From positions 434,001-498,000 of the forward strand of contig NZ_JAGIPH010000001.1 of assembly GCF_017877135.1 (NCBI RefSeq): a stretch of DNA of 64,000 nt, given 5' to 3'. The notes below the pieces were generated by a model that was not told the DNA's origin, did not search any database, and saw nothing but the letters and a program-made list of their open reading frames with translations. This DNA is from Neorhizobium galegae (GTDB taxonomy: Bacteria > Pseudomonadota > Alphaproteobacteria > Rhizobiales > Rhizobiaceae). Below, in pieces: positions 27,790 through 37,221 of this stretch. Position numbers and translations under genes: made by a program. How positions within the stretch are numbered: position 1 is the stretch's first letter; every line of letters starts with the position of its first letter.

Positions 27790-28200
27790 TCAGCGCTCCA
27801 CCAGCACCGAGCAGCGGGCATGGCGCACGACACGGTCGGCCGTTGCCCCGATCAGGTAGTTGGAAAAATCCGGCACATGCGAGGCGAGCATGATCAGATC
27901 GGCGTCATTGGCGGCTGCGGCGGCAAGGATTTCATGGGCCGGCGCGCCCTGCCGTATCTCCACCTGTGCCTTGAGGCCGAATTTGTCGCGCAGGGCCGTC
28001 AGCTTTGCCTGGCCATCGGCCCGCGCCTGTCCCATCAGATCGGCAGGAATGTCGATGCTGAGATAGCCGGGCACCTCCTCCACCACATTGACGAGCGTGA
28101 TCTTGCCGCCCGCATCGACCAGCGTCGCCGCCTTGACGATCAGCCGCTCGGCCTTTTCCAGTTGCGCGACATCGACGGCAATGAGGATGGATTGGTACAT
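27790..28200 (-). CDS. Universal stress protein (UspA family)
   Basis: 136 residues: MYQSILIAVDVAQLEKAERL, a central KITLVNVVEEVPGYL, and DADLIMLASHVPDFSNYLIGATADRVVRHARCSVLVER, which carries the ATP-binding G-2x-G-9x-G(S/T)-like segment in a degenerate form (IGATADRV). It is a single-domain cytoplasmic stress protein. The start at 28200 gives the canonical N-terminus. Confidence 0.9.
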   Translation of the reverse strand: MYQSILIAVDVAQLEKAERLIVKAATLVDAGGKITLVNVVEEVPGYLSIDIPADLMGQARADGQAKLTALRDKFGLKAQVEIRQGAPAHEILAAAAANDADLIMLASHVPDFSNYLIGATADRVVRHARCSVLVER

Positions 28201-28396
28201 GGTTCGCTCCCTTGACTGTATGCCGGGATCTTGCGCGCCTTGCATGTCTGCGCCTTGAGCCAAGTCAAACATCGGGAACGTCCCCGCGAAGACCGTTCTC
28301 TATTGCTGAACGATTCGTCTTCCACTTGGGATCTTCCGTGAACGACGGTGAGCGGGCATAGTCAAGGCTGACCCTCTCTCGAGTGAGACCTGCCGC

Positions 28397-29266
28397 ATGA
28401 CCGAGACCGCCGCTGCCAAAGCCTTTGCCCTCACCCGCCCTGCCCATGTCGGCACGGCCCATCTGCAGGTGACGGATCTCGACCGCACGGCCGCCTTCTA
28501 TCGCCAGATCATCGGCCTGTCGGTGCTGGAGGAAGCCCCAAGCGGCACGGTGCTCGGCGTGGATGGCACGCCGCTCCTGACGCTGTCGACGGGCAAGGAC
28601 GTCGCGCGCGCCCCGCGCAACGCCGCCGGCCTGTTCCACACTGCCTTCCTCGTGCCGGACCGGGCCGAGCTTGGCGCCTGGCTTGCCCATGCGGTGCATC
28701 ACGGCGTGCGCCTCGACGGCGCCTCCGATCATCTGGTGAGCGAAGCGATCTACCTGTCGGACCCGGAAGGCAACGGCATCGAGATCTACCGCGACCGCGC
28801 GCCGCTCGAATGGTCCTACCAGCCGGACGGCACGGTGACCATGGCCACCAACCGGCTCGACCTGCAGGCGCTTTACGACGGCGCCCGCAAGGAGGGCTGG
28901 GCCGGCATGGCGGCGGGCACCGCCATCGGCCATATCCATCTGCAGGTGGGCGCCATTCCGGAAGCAGACGCCTTTTACCGCGACGTGCTGGGACTGAAGA
29001 TCATGGCGCGCTATCCGGGCGCCAGCTTCTTTGCAACCGGCGGCTACCACCACCATGTCGCGGCCAATATCTGGAACAGCCGCGGCGCCGGCGCACGGCA
29101 GAAGACGATGAGCGGCCTTGCCGGCTACACGCTGAAATTCGAAGACAAGGCAGCGCTTGAAACAGCCCGCCAGGCGCTCGAAAAGCTGGAGGTTGCCACC
29201 AGCCGCAGCGCCGAAGGCCTCTCGCTCGTCGATCCTTGGGGGATCGGTCTCACGCTTGCCGCCTGA
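28397..29266 (+). CDS. CatE-like VOC protein (catechol 2,3-dioxygenase family)
   Basis: 289 residues containing two VOC modules. The first begins HVGTAHLQVTDLDRTAAFYR (about 17-36), with HTAFLVPDRAELGAWL and DPEGNGIEIY. The second begins IGHIHLQVGAIPEADAFYRD, with GGYHHHVAANIWNSRG. Histidines and a glutamate at the metal-ligand positions are kept. Bacillus CatE is the nearest known relative by pattern; the substrate is unknown. Confidence 0.85.
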   Translation: MTETAAAKAFALTRPAHVGTAHLQVTDLDRTAAFYRQIIGLSVLEEAPSGTVLGVDGTPLLTLSTGKDVARAPRNAAGLFHTAFLVPDRAELGAWLAHAVHHGVRLDGASDHLVSEAIYLSDPEGNGIEIYRDRAPLEWSYQPDGTVTMATNRLDLQALYDGARKEGWAGMAAGTAIGHIHLQVGAIPEADAFYRDVLGLKIMARYPGASFFATGGYHHHVAANIWNSRGAGARQKTMSGLAGYTLKFEDKAALETARQALEKLEVATSRSAEGLSLVDPWGIGLTLAA

Positions 29267-29333
29267 ACCTTTCGCAGCCTCTGGAACCGCTGCAACCCTC
29301 GCGCGTTGAGGGCGCGCAAGAGGGATCCCGAAC

Positions 29334-30500
29334 ATGGCAACCATAGCGGCCCGACAGGGCAGGCAGAACGTCAAGAGCAAGCGGCGCACGATCGAGCACG
29401 AAGGTGCGCGCCAGGACGAAATCGCCGGATACAGCAGCGACACCACCGAATTCATGCCACTTGGCCGCGATGCGCTGGAAGTGGCCAAGGCCTGGGCGGT
29501 CATCGGCATTTTCCTCGTCATCGGCTTTTCCGTCATCCACCAGTTGTCGCTGGTGATGAAGCCGGTGGCGCTTGCCATCGTCATCGGCATGATCCTCGGC
29601 ATGGTGGCCGACCGCATGGGCGAATTCGGCATTCCCCGCTTCGGCATCGCCCTCATCCTGTCGACGCTGGTCATGGCGTGCCTGTTTTTCCTCGCCAATG
29701 CGCTGGCCGAGCCGGTCGGCACGCTGATCCAGGACGGGCCGCGCGTCGTGCAGGAAACCCTGGATCGCGTGACACCCTTCCTGGAGCGGCATCACTGGCT
29801 GAACATCACGCCGGCAAGCTTCAACAGCGGCCCGATGTCGATGGACAAATTCCTCGAAAACAGCGGCAATGTGTTGAGCGTGCTGTCGGCCAACCTGACG
29901 CCGGCGATCGTGCAGGGCCTGATCTTCTTTGCCGCCCTGCTGCTCTTCCTCTATGGACGCCTGCGCCTGCGCCGCACCATCATCATGGCCTTTCCGACGC
30001 GCCGCCAGCGCCTGCTCGCCATCCGCATCTTCAATGCGGTGGAAGAAGTGCTCGGCTATTATTTTGCCACCGCCAGCATGATGTATCTCGGGCTTGGCGT
30101 GGTCATGACGCTGATTGCCTATGCGGGCGGGCTTGCCATGCCGCTGCTCTGGGGCGTCTTTGCCTTCCTGTCGAGCTTCATCCCGTTTCTCGGCATTACC
30201 GTGATGACGCTGTCGGTTGCGATTGCCGGCATCATCACCCATGACACGCTGATCATCGGGCTTCTGCCGGCAGCCATATTCTTCCTCGTCCACCTGGTGA
30301 TGGAAAACCTGCTGTTTCCGGCCGTCATGGGCCGCCAATGGGAAATCAATCCCTTCGTGGTCTTCGTCGGCATCCTGTTCTGGACCTGGATGTGGGGAGC
30401 CGTCGGCGCCATGCTCGCCCTTCCCATCCTGCTCATCATGATGACCATGTTCAACGAGCTGTTTCCCGACCGCAAGACCGTGCCGCAACTGCCGGCCTGA
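29334..30500 (+). CDS. AI-2E family transporter (PerM-like permease)
   Basis: 388 residues. The basic N-terminus is followed by about eight helices: paired helices at about 55-125, a large periplasmic loop (about 125-195), and a C-terminal group that includes PLLWGVFAFLSSFIPFLGIT and VMENLLFPAVMGRQWEINPF, the AI-2E/PerM motif. Members range from autoinducer-2 exporters to Na+/H+ antiporters. AGAGGGA precedes the ATG. Confidence 0.88.
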   Translation: MATIAARQGRQNVKSKRRTIEHEGARQDEIAGYSSDTTEFMPLGRDALEVAKAWAVIGIFLVIGFSVIHQLSLVMKPVALAIVIGMILGMVADRMGEFGIPRFGIALILSTLVMACLFFLANALAEPVGTLIQDGPRVVQETLDRVTPFLERHHWLNITPASFNSGPMSMDKFLENSGNVLSVLSANLTPAIVQGLIFFAALLLFLYGRLRLRRTIIMAFPTRRQRLLAIRIFNAVEEVLGYYFATASMMYLGLGVVMTLIAYAGGLAMPLLWGVFAFLSSFIPFLGITVMTLSVAIAGIITHDTLIIGLLPAAIFFLVHLVMENLLFPAVMGRQWEINPFVVFVGILFWTWMWGAVGAMLALPILLIMMTMFNELFPDRKTVPQLPA

Positions 30501-30521
30501 GACGGCAGACCTCTCGACGAC

Positions 30522-30561
30522 AAAGCCCGGCGATCCAGATGGACCGCCGGGCTTTCGTTTT
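30522..30561 (+). terminator. Rho-independent terminator
   Basis: AAAGCCCGGCG (30522-30532) pairs perfectly with CGCCGGGCTTT (30545-30555), followed by CGTTTT. It sits 22 bases after the transporter stop and just before the convergent DUF930 gene end, so it may serve both strands, better on plus. Confidence 0.85.
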
Positions 30562-30589
30562 GCGTGCCCCTGCCTGAGGCGGCAGATGC

Positions 30590-30985
30590 TCAATCGTAGA
30601 GATAATATTCCGGCCACTGGTCGCGCGGAATTTTCGAACCCACCTTGTAGTCGAAGGTGGTAATCGCCAGGCCATCATTGGCCGTCTGGCACTTGTATTT
30701 CAGGCGATACCAGTCGCCGCCGCTGCGGAACACCGCACCGGGCGCGCGGATCAGGTCGCCTTTTTCGATCGTGTCGCCAAACGTGTAGGCGATCACCTTG
30801 TCGGGCTTGAAGCCGGCTTCCTCCTTGGCGATGCGGTTCATCGCTTCGATATCGCACCGCTGCTCGCGCCGCTCCTCCGGCGTCAGGGCATCGAGCTGAC
30901 GGGCAATGCGGCTGTCGATGGCATGGGCTGGAAGGGCTGCAAAAGATGCGATCGTCAGGAGGACGATCCTTGCGGTCATTGTCAT
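30590..30985 (-). CDS. DUF930 domain-containing secreted protein
   Basis: 131 residues with a clear signal peptide (MTARIVLLTIASFAALPAHA), then LDALTPEERREQRCDIEAMN, DKVIAYTFGDT, RSGGDWYRLKYKCQTANDGL and DQWPEYYLYD, the DUF930 pattern with two conserved cysteines. The start was set to the MTMTAR methionine at 30985; the open frame upstream is not coding-like. Periplasmic, function unknown. Confidence 0.8.
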   Translation of the reverse strand: MTMTARIVLLTIASFAALPAHAIDSRIARQLDALTPEERREQRCDIEAMNRIAKEEAGFKPDKVIAYTFGDTIEKGDLIRAPGAVFRSGGDWYRLKYKCQTANDGLAITTFDYKVGSKIPRDQWPEYYLYD

Positions 30986-31326
30986 GGCATTCTCATCCAA
31001 TAGAGGTCGGACGCGGGGGAAACTAGGAAAGCGATGGCCGCTTGACCACCCACCGGAGCGAGAATTCCCGCCTTGACACCCGCTTTGCACCGGAAACTGC
31101 AAGAGGTCCGGCAGAGCCCGCTTACGGCGCGCCGCCAGCTCGGACAGCCGGACGACACGTCTTATTTCAGCCGAATGGAATACAAAGACGGCCATATTGA
31201 GATCGCCGGTCGCGCCTCTATATGCCGCCGCTCCTGCCTTTGCACACAACCGCCCGGCTGCCGTTGAGGCCGGGTCATGCCGTTCTCGCGGGGACTTTTC
31301 CCTGCCGCATATTCGTGGCCAGACCA
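30986..31326. other. Intergenic region between DUF930 and membrane protein genes
   Basis: 341 bases holding the divergent starts of the two flanking genes. No dyad, RNA motif or credible small gene was recognised. Confidence 0.45.
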
Positions 31327-32433
31327 ATGACAGTTCACATTCCGGACCTTCCCTCGCGCCCGCTGCGGCTCAACCGCAGCGCTGTTTCCATCCCCCTTGC
31401 CAGCTATTTCGCGACGCCCGTGCTCATCGTGATCATCGTCTTCATGGTCCTGAGCGAAGGCCCGGGCCTGCTGCGCGATTACGAGATCAGCCGCAATCCT
31501 GTCGTCGTCGAGGATGCAACCATCGTCGACGGCAAATGCACGACGCGCAAGGCGGTCTTCACCACCTGCAAGGCGGCCCTCGTCTATGACCGGGACGGGA
31601 AGCGTCACGAAAGCGATGTGGAGATCATGTTCGTCGATCTCCATTCCGGCGATTACGAGACGGAGGTGGTGGTCTCCGGCGACAATCCGGCGCTGGCCAC
31701 CTTGAGCCTTGGTCTCGACAAGCTGGCAAACCGCGCCATCAGCTTCGCGATCCTGCTGTTCCTGCTGGTGTTCGGCATCATCGCGCTTGTGCTGCAGACG
31801 TTGCGCGCAGCCGCGACACGTCGGCGCATCGCAACACCGGCCCGGCTCACACCCATCCCGGTGCTCCTCACCTCCGTGCAGCGCAAGAACGGGCGCCTTG
31901 CGGTGGCCTATGCCGACCGGCTGGCGGTGGACAAGACCGGCCGGGTCGCCAATACCCGGTTCGCGCGGGGCGAGGAGCCGTTGATCATCGGCGAGGAGGG
32001 CAACACGCCGGTGGCGCTTGCCGTGCGCCATCCGGCAGCGCCGCTTCCCGTTCTCCTCGACAGCGACCTTGAGCGCATCGACCTCACGGACCAGGAGCGC
32101 AGCGCCCTCATCGGCGCCGAAGAGATCGGCGACACGGCCGAACAGCCGGTGCAACTGTCGCAGACGAAGCAGTACCGCAAGCCGGGCCAGACGATCGGCC
32201 AGCGCATCGGCGTGTTTTTTGGCGTCCTCCTGATGATCTTCGTCGGCGTCATCGGCTACTGGCTCTGGTATGTGCTGGCTTCGCCCTCGCAGTTCAATTC
32301 GCCGGGCATGGATCTCAACCACATGATGCCCGCGCCGATCAACCGCTGGGGCTGCGAGCGGCTGCAGAGCCGGTTCGGCTCCGAGCGGGCGCCCTTCGGC
32401 TGCACCGCGCCCGATCACATGAACTGGAAGTAA
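31327..32433 (+). CDS. Hypothetical membrane protein
   Basis: 368 residues with three predicted helices (about 27-45, 140-160 and 312-332). An extracytoplasmic domain between the first two contains two cysteines (GKCTTRKAVFTTCKAAL), and a cytoplasmic domain lies between the second and third. The C-terminus has another cysteine pair (WGCERLQ, FGCTAP). No family recognised. The ATG at 31327 was preferred over the upstream 31222 because the first 35 residues there are not coding-like; no strong ribosome-binding site is seen for either. Confidence 0.65.
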   Translation: MTVHIPDLPSRPLRLNRSAVSIPLASYFATPVLIVIIVFMVLSEGPGLLRDYEISRNPVVVEDATIVDGKCTTRKAVFTTCKAALVYDRDGKRHESDVEIMFVDLHSGDYETEVVVSGDNPALATLSLGLDKLANRAISFAILLFLLVFGIIALVLQTLRAAATRRRIATPARLTPIPVLLTSVQRKNGRLAVAYADRLAVDKTGRVANTRFARGEEPLIIGEEGNTPVALAVRHPAAPLPVLLDSDLERIDLTDQERSALIGAEEIGDTAEQPVQLSQTKQYRKPGQTIGQRIGVFFGVLLMIFVGVIGYWLWYVLASPSQFNSPGMDLNHMMPAPINRWGCERLQSRFGSERAPFGCTAPDHMNWK

Positions 32434-32618
32434 CGCGAAATGCCGGCCTCCCGCACCTTCATGAAAGCCGGAGGCCGGCAGCCGCCGCGCTTGAAAAAAA
32501 TCTCCTTACCCGACACAGCCGGCCATGCTTTTGGCCGGCGGCGGCAGCGGGCGCCTTGCCCTTCGTGTCCGCCCCGCCTATCTCTGGCTCTCCCGATCCC
32601 CTGATGCCGGAGTGTCCC

Positions 32619-34724
32619 TTGGCCCGTTCCAAAGCCGTTTTCCAGAACCTCCCCACCCCGCCGAATGCCCCGAAGAAGCCGGTGAGCGATACCCATCACG
32701 GGATCACCCGCACCGATGACTATGCCTGGATGCGCGCCGACAACTGGCAGGCCATGTTCAAGGATCCGAGCCTGCTCGATCCAGCGATCCGCGCCCATCT
32801 GGAGGCGGAAAACGCCCATATGGAAGCAGCACTCGGCGATACCCAAGATCTGCAGAAGACGCTGTTTGCCGAGATGAAGGGCCGCATCAAGGAGGATGAC
32901 AGCTCGGTTCCGATGAAGGATGGGCCCTATGCCTATGGCACGCTGTTTGTGACCGGCGGCGAGCAGGCACATTACTTCCGCACCCCGCGCGACGGTGGCG
33001 ACCGCGAACTGCTGCTCGACGGCGACCGCGAGGCTGCGGGCAAGGATTATTTCCGCCTGTCCGGCATCGACCATTCCTCCAACCATGCGCTCGGCATCTG
33101 GGGTTATGACGACAAGGGTTCGGAATATTTCACCCTGCGGGTGCGTGACCTTTCGACCGGAGAGGATCTGCCGGATGTCATCGAAAACACCGCCGGCGGC
33201 GGCGTCTGGGCGCCCGATGGCAAAAGCTTCTTCTATACGCTGCAGGACGAGAACCACCGCCCGTCCAAGGTTTTCCATCACATTATCGGTGAGCCGCAAT
33301 CGGCCGACCGACTGGTGTTCGAGGAAACCGATCCGGGCTTCTTCATGGGCGTCGGCGGCTCGCTGCTCGACGATGTCATCTATATCGACATCCACGACCA
33401 CGAGACGTCGGAATACCGCATTCTCTCGACAAAGGACCTGACCGCCGAACCGCTTCTTGTCGCCGAGCGCGAAGAGGGCATCGAATATTCGTTGACCGAG
33501 GGCGGCGATGTCTTCTACATCCTCACCAATGCCGATGGCGCCAAGGACTTCAAGATCGTCGAGGCCCCCTTCGAGGCGCCGGGCAAGGAGAACTGGACGG
33601 ATCTGGTGGCGCACGAGCCGGGCCGGCTGATCCTTTCCCACATGGCCTTTGCCCGCCACCTCGTCTGGCTGGAACGCCGCGACGGCCTGCCGCGCATCGT
33701 CGTCCGCGACCGCCGGAGCGGTGAGGAACATTCGATCGCCTTTGCCGAAGAGGCCTATTCGCTCGGCCTGTCGGGCGCTGCCGAATACGATACCGACGTC
33801 ATCCGCTTTTCCTATTCCTCGATGACGACGCCCTCGCAGCTCTTCGACTACGACATGGCCACGCGCCAGCGCACGCTTTTGAAGACGCAGGAAGTGCCCT
33901 CGGGCCACAATCCGGACGACTATGTGACGCGCCGGGTGATGGCGACATCGCATGACGGCGCGCTGGTGCCCGTCTCGCTGCTCTACCGCAAGGACACGCC
34001 CCTCGACGGCTCCGCGCCCTGCCTGCTCTATGGCTACGGCGCCTATGGAATCAGCATTCCCGCCTCGTTTTCCACCAACAACCTGTCGCTCGCCGATCGA
34101 GGCTTCGTCTATGCCATCGCCCATGTGCGCGGCGGCAAGGACAAGGGGTTTTCCTGGTACGAAGACGGCAAGATGGCGTTGAAGGAAAACACCTTCAAGG
34201 ACTTCATTGCCGCAGCCGACCATCTCGTGGCGCAGCGCTTTACCGCTTATGACCAGATCATCGCCGAGGGCGGTTCTGCCGGCGGCATGCTGATGGGGGC
34301 GATTGCCAACATGGCGCCGGAAAAATTCGCCGGCATCATCGCCGCCGTCCCCTTTGTCGATGTGCTCACCACCATGCTGGACGACACGCTGCCGCTGACG
34401 CCGCCGGAATGGCCGGAATGGGGAAATCCGCTCGAATCAGAAGAGGAATACCGCTGGATCGCGGCCTACTCGCCCTATGACAACGTAGGAACAAAATCCT
34501 ACCCGCCCATTCTCGCCATTTCCGGGCTCACCGATCCGCGCGTGACCTACTGGGAACCGACGAAGTGGGTGGCCAAGCTGCGGGAAAAGGCCCCAGAGGC
34601 TGGCCCCTACCTGCTGAAGACCAACATGGCGGCAGGCCATGGCGGAAAATCCGGCCGCTTCCAGCGGCTGGAGGAAATCGCCTTCGAATATGCCTTTGCC
34701 CTGAAGGTCGCCGGCCGGATGTAA
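32619..34724 (+). CDS. ptrB: Oligopeptidase B (S9A prolyl oligopeptidase family)
   Basis: About 701 residues. A beta-propeller domain (about 60-410) is followed by an alpha/beta hydrolase domain with GYGAYGIS, the nucleophile motif GGSAGGMLMG, the acid loop GLTDPRVTYWEP and the histidine motif GHGGKSGR. The P1-specific oligopeptidase B cleaves short peptides after Arg/Lys in the cytoplasm. The TTG at 32619 has GGAG 6 bases upstream; an ATG at 32604 without such a site is the alternative. Confidence 0.93.
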   Translation: MARSKAVFQNLPTPPNAPKKPVSDTHHGITRTDDYAWMRADNWQAMFKDPSLLDPAIRAHLEAENAHMEAALGDTQDLQKTLFAEMKGRIKEDDSSVPMKDGPYAYGTLFVTGGEQAHYFRTPRDGGDRELLLDGDREAAGKDYFRLSGIDHSSNHALGIWGYDDKGSEYFTLRVRDLSTGEDLPDVIENTAGGGVWAPDGKSFFYTLQDENHRPSKVFHHIIGEPQSADRLVFEETDPGFFMGVGGSLLDDVIYIDIHDHETSEYRILSTKDLTAEPLLVAEREEGIEYSLTEGGDVFYILTNADGAKDFKIVEAPFEAPGKENWTDLVAHEPGRLILSHMAFARHLVWLERRDGLPRIVVRDRRSGEEHSIAFAEEAYSLGLSGAAEYDTDVIRFSYSSMTTPSQLFDYDMATRQRTLLKTQEVPSGHNPDDYVTRRVMATSHDGALVPVSLLYRKDTPLDGSAPCLLYGYGAYGISIPASFSTNNLSLADRGFVYAIAHVRGGKDKGFSWYEDGKMALKENTFKDFIAAADHLVAQRFTAYDQIIAEGGSAGGMLMGAIANMAPEKFAGIIAAVPFVDVLTTMLDDTLPLTPPEWPEWGNPLESEEEYRWIAAYSPYDNVGTKSYPPILAISGLTDPRVTYWEPTKWVAKLREKAPEAGPYLLKTNMAAGHGGKSGRFQRLEEIAFEYAFALKVAGRM

Positions 34725-35032
34725 TCCGGACCACAGCAGCCGGTGGCGCCCGCCACCGGCCGAACCGCCGAACGACCATTTTCTTGCACCGGGACAGGTG
34801 GCTGCGGCCACCCGTCCGCCCTGAGACACACGCCCTACGCTTGGCTGACGACCTGTCTGCAACCTTGCCGATCCGGCACCCTGTGCCGCAAGGACACCTG
34901 TCTTGACACAGCCATCGCCGAGGCATGTACTCGGCGACGTTCCAACAAATCATGCAGTGATTCATCGGTCGTGCTATAGGGCTGGCAAGACACGGCCGGA
35001 TCAACGGTTGGGCAAGGGCGGGGTTCAAGGTT
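34725..35032. other. Intergenic region with 3' hairpin of ptrB
   Basis: 308 bases. It holds the hairpin at 34739-34760 and the upstream region of the GGDEF gene, whose transcription start probably lies in the AT-richer stretch at about 34920-34985. Nothing else recognised. Confidence 0.45.
34739..34760 (+). terminator. Hairpin after ptrB, terminator-like without T-tract
   Basis: GCCGGTGGCG (34739-34748) and CGCCACCGGC (34751-34760) form a perfect 10-bp stem 14 bases after the ptrB stop. The nearest T-run (ATTTTCTT) is about 18 bases further, so termination efficiency is uncertain. Confidence 0.45.
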
Positions 35033-36736
35033 TTGGGTGGTGTTTCGATCTGGCTGCTTGTCGCAGCGATCGTGATGGGCTTGGTGATCATTGCCGGCAC
35101 ACTGCGTGCGCCGAATGCACCGGGGCGCAAGGCCTTTGCCCTGTCGATCCTGATGGCGCTCTGGTGGATGAGCTGCGTCCTGCTGCGCCACAGCGTCGAG
35201 GATTTTTCGACCAAGCTCTTGCTCCTGAAGCTCACCTGGCTCGGCATCGCGGGCACGCCGCTGTTCTGGTCCCTGAGCTTCCTGGCCTATGCGCGCGGCC
35301 GTGATTCGGAAAAGCCGTGGCAGCTGCTGGCCATTGCCGTCACCGCGGTCTTCTTCTGCGTCATGGCGCTGACCAATGACTGGCACCATGGGCTTTACCG
35401 CGAACTGATCGATCCGGCCAGCATGCGATACCGCCACGGCTGGGTCTATTCGCTGGCCATGCTGGTGGCCTATTCCGCCATGGCGATCTCCTGCTGTTCC
35501 GGCATCGTACTGACCTTGCGCTCGCGCGGCATTCATCGCTGGCAGCTCTGGGCGCTTTTGATGTCGGCGCTGTTACCGCTAACGGCCAATGTGTCCTACA
35601 CGGCCTATGGCTTCATGCTGTTCAACGACGACCCGACGCCCTTCGTGTTTGCCGGTACCGGTGCCTTCATGCTGGGGGCGCAGCTGTTCGGCCGGCTGTT
35701 CGTGCTGCCGCCCATCGGCCGGGATGCCATCTTTGCGCTTCTGCCCGATCCGGTGATCGTGCTGGACGAGGCGGGGCGCATTCTGGAACTCAACCCCGCG
35801 GCGGCAAGCCTGCCCGGAATTCCGGCCCAGCCGATCGGCAAGTTCCTGCGCGAACCTTTTGAAATCACCCGCTTTCTCTTCACCCTTGCCAACGGCGACG
35901 GCGAACGCCACGAGCTGAAACTCTCCAGCAATGGCTGCACTTACGAGCTCTCCTGCCATTCGCTGAGGCCCTGGGGCCGCATCGGCGGGCGCATGCTGGT
36001 GATGCGTGACATTTCGCTGCGCAAGGCCGACCAGATGCGGCTTGCCGATCTGTCACGCGATCTGGAGGAGCGGCTTTCGGACAATCTGCGCCTGCAGGCG
36101 CTGTTGCGCGAAGAGGCCATCCGCGACCATCTGACCGGACTTTACAACCGCCGCCATGCCCAGGACATTCTGCCGGCGGCGATGCGACAGCCTGTCGAGC
36201 CGGCGCCGGCAGGCATGCAAGCGGCCGCGTCTCCGCTGCTGGCCCTTGCCATTGTCGACATCGATCACTTCAAGTCGTTCAACGACCGCTTCGGCCACCA
36301 GACCGGCGACCAGGTGCTGCAGGTGTTTGCACGCCTTCTGCAGGAGAAGCTCGGGCCCCTCGACAGCCTGTTTCGCTGGGGCGGCGAGGAATTTCTGGTG
36401 CTGATGCCGCAGACCAGCCGGCTTGAGGTGGAAGCGCGCTGCGCGCAGTGGAAGGCAAGCCTTGCCCGGACAAGCCTTGCCGGTCTCGACGATGCGAAGC
36501 TGACCTTCTCCGCCGGCATATTCCTCTCTGCCGGCGGCGCAACCAGCATGGACGAGGCCGTGAAGGCCGCAGATCTGGCGCTTTACCGCGCCAAGGCGAC
36601 GGGACGCGATTGCTACTGCATCCATGGCGATGAAGAACCGGCCGCCGAGCCGGTGTGCGGCCCGGCTTTGTCCGTGGTGCCGGCACTCGCCATGATAAAC
36701 GACGATGCCGCAGCCACCCTTGCCGCATCCGGCTGA
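35033..36736 (+). CDS. 7TM-PAS-GGDEF diguanylate cyclase
   Basis: 567 residues. The N-terminal seven-helix sensor (about 1-230, HisKA_7TM type) is followed by a PAS-like domain (about 235-335: LLPDPVIVLDEAGRILELNP), a short coiled linker and a GGDEF domain (about 365-535) with DHLTGLYNRRH, DIDHFKSFND and the active-site GGEEF. It should make cyclic di-GMP from GTP in response to a membrane signal. No EAL domain, and no RxxD inhibitory site is evident before GGEEF. The start is a TTG at 35033. Confidence 0.85.
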   Translation: MGGVSIWLLVAAIVMGLVIIAGTLRAPNAPGRKAFALSILMALWWMSCVLLRHSVEDFSTKLLLLKLTWLGIAGTPLFWSLSFLAYARGRDSEKPWQLLAIAVTAVFFCVMALTNDWHHGLYRELIDPASMRYRHGWVYSLAMLVAYSAMAISCCSGIVLTLRSRGIHRWQLWALLMSALLPLTANVSYTAYGFMLFNDDPTPFVFAGTGAFMLGAQLFGRLFVLPPIGRDAIFALLPDPVIVLDEAGRILELNPAAASLPGIPAQPIGKFLREPFEITRFLFTLANGDGERHELKLSSNGCTYELSCHSLRPWGRIGGRMLVMRDISLRKADQMRLADLSRDLEERLSDNLRLQALLREEAIRDHLTGLYNRRHAQDILPAAMRQPVEPAPAGMQAAASPLLALAIVDIDHFKSFNDRFGHQTGDQVLQVFARLLQEKLGPLDSLFRWGGEEFLVLMPQTSRLEVEARCAQWKASLARTSLAGLDDAKLTFSAGIFLSAGGATSMDEAVKAADLALYRAKATGRDCYCIHGDEEPAAEPVCGPALSVVPALAMINDDAAATLAASG

Positions 36737-36895
36737 TCGCCCGCCCCTCACCGATCTTGGCGAAGCAGGCCGCGCAACCGTCAGAAGCGAGCGCCTGTCA
36801 ATGGCCGCTTCCTTGAGTTTGCGAGCACCCGCAAGCCTCGCACAAGCTTGATCCATTAACACATTCTTAACGATAACAACCACGGACAGACCGCC

Positions 36896-37174
36896 ATGCA
36901 GATTGACAGCGGACTGAGCGGGTATGGATATTCCGGGCGAACCTATGGTGTCGACCGCCGGACCGAAGAACCCGCACAAAGCCAGCCGGAAACGCGCAAG
37001 CGTTCCGCCTCAGCGCTCACCGGCAGCAGCACGCTTCTGTCGTCCTCGCTGTCCAACGCGCTTTGGATGGTGGAAAACGCGCGTGCCGGAACGGATGCGC
37101 CCGACGCCTCCCCGATCCACCAGGCCCCTGCGCCATCGGTGGCGCAGGTGGAAGACGTCTATTCCGAATTCTGA
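36896..37174 (+). CDS. Small hypothetical protein (92 aa)
   Basis: MQIDSGLSGYGYSGRTYGVD, then a Ser/Thr/Gln-rich low-complexity body ending VAQVEDVYSEF. No domain, signal peptide or membrane helix. The ribosome-binding site is weak. The 5' flank is AT-rich as expected for a promoter. Its reality is uncertain; no function is proposed. Confidence 0.4.
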   Translation: MQIDSGLSGYGYSGRTYGVDRRTEEPAQSQPETRKRSASALTGSSTLLSSSLSNALWMVENARAGTDAPDASPIHQAPAPSVAQVEDVYSEF

Positions 37175-37221
37175 CTGAAGACAGGCCTTGGCGGATACCA
37201 GTCTCCCCGGCCTGCGGCGCG

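Noticed and set aside
28265..29722. 485-residue minus-strand frame over the CatE-like gene
   Set aside because: Antisense shadow of the VOC and permease genes, no domain pattern.
32415..34223. 602-residue minus-strand frame over ptrB
   Set aside because: Antisense of a clear oligopeptidase B gene.
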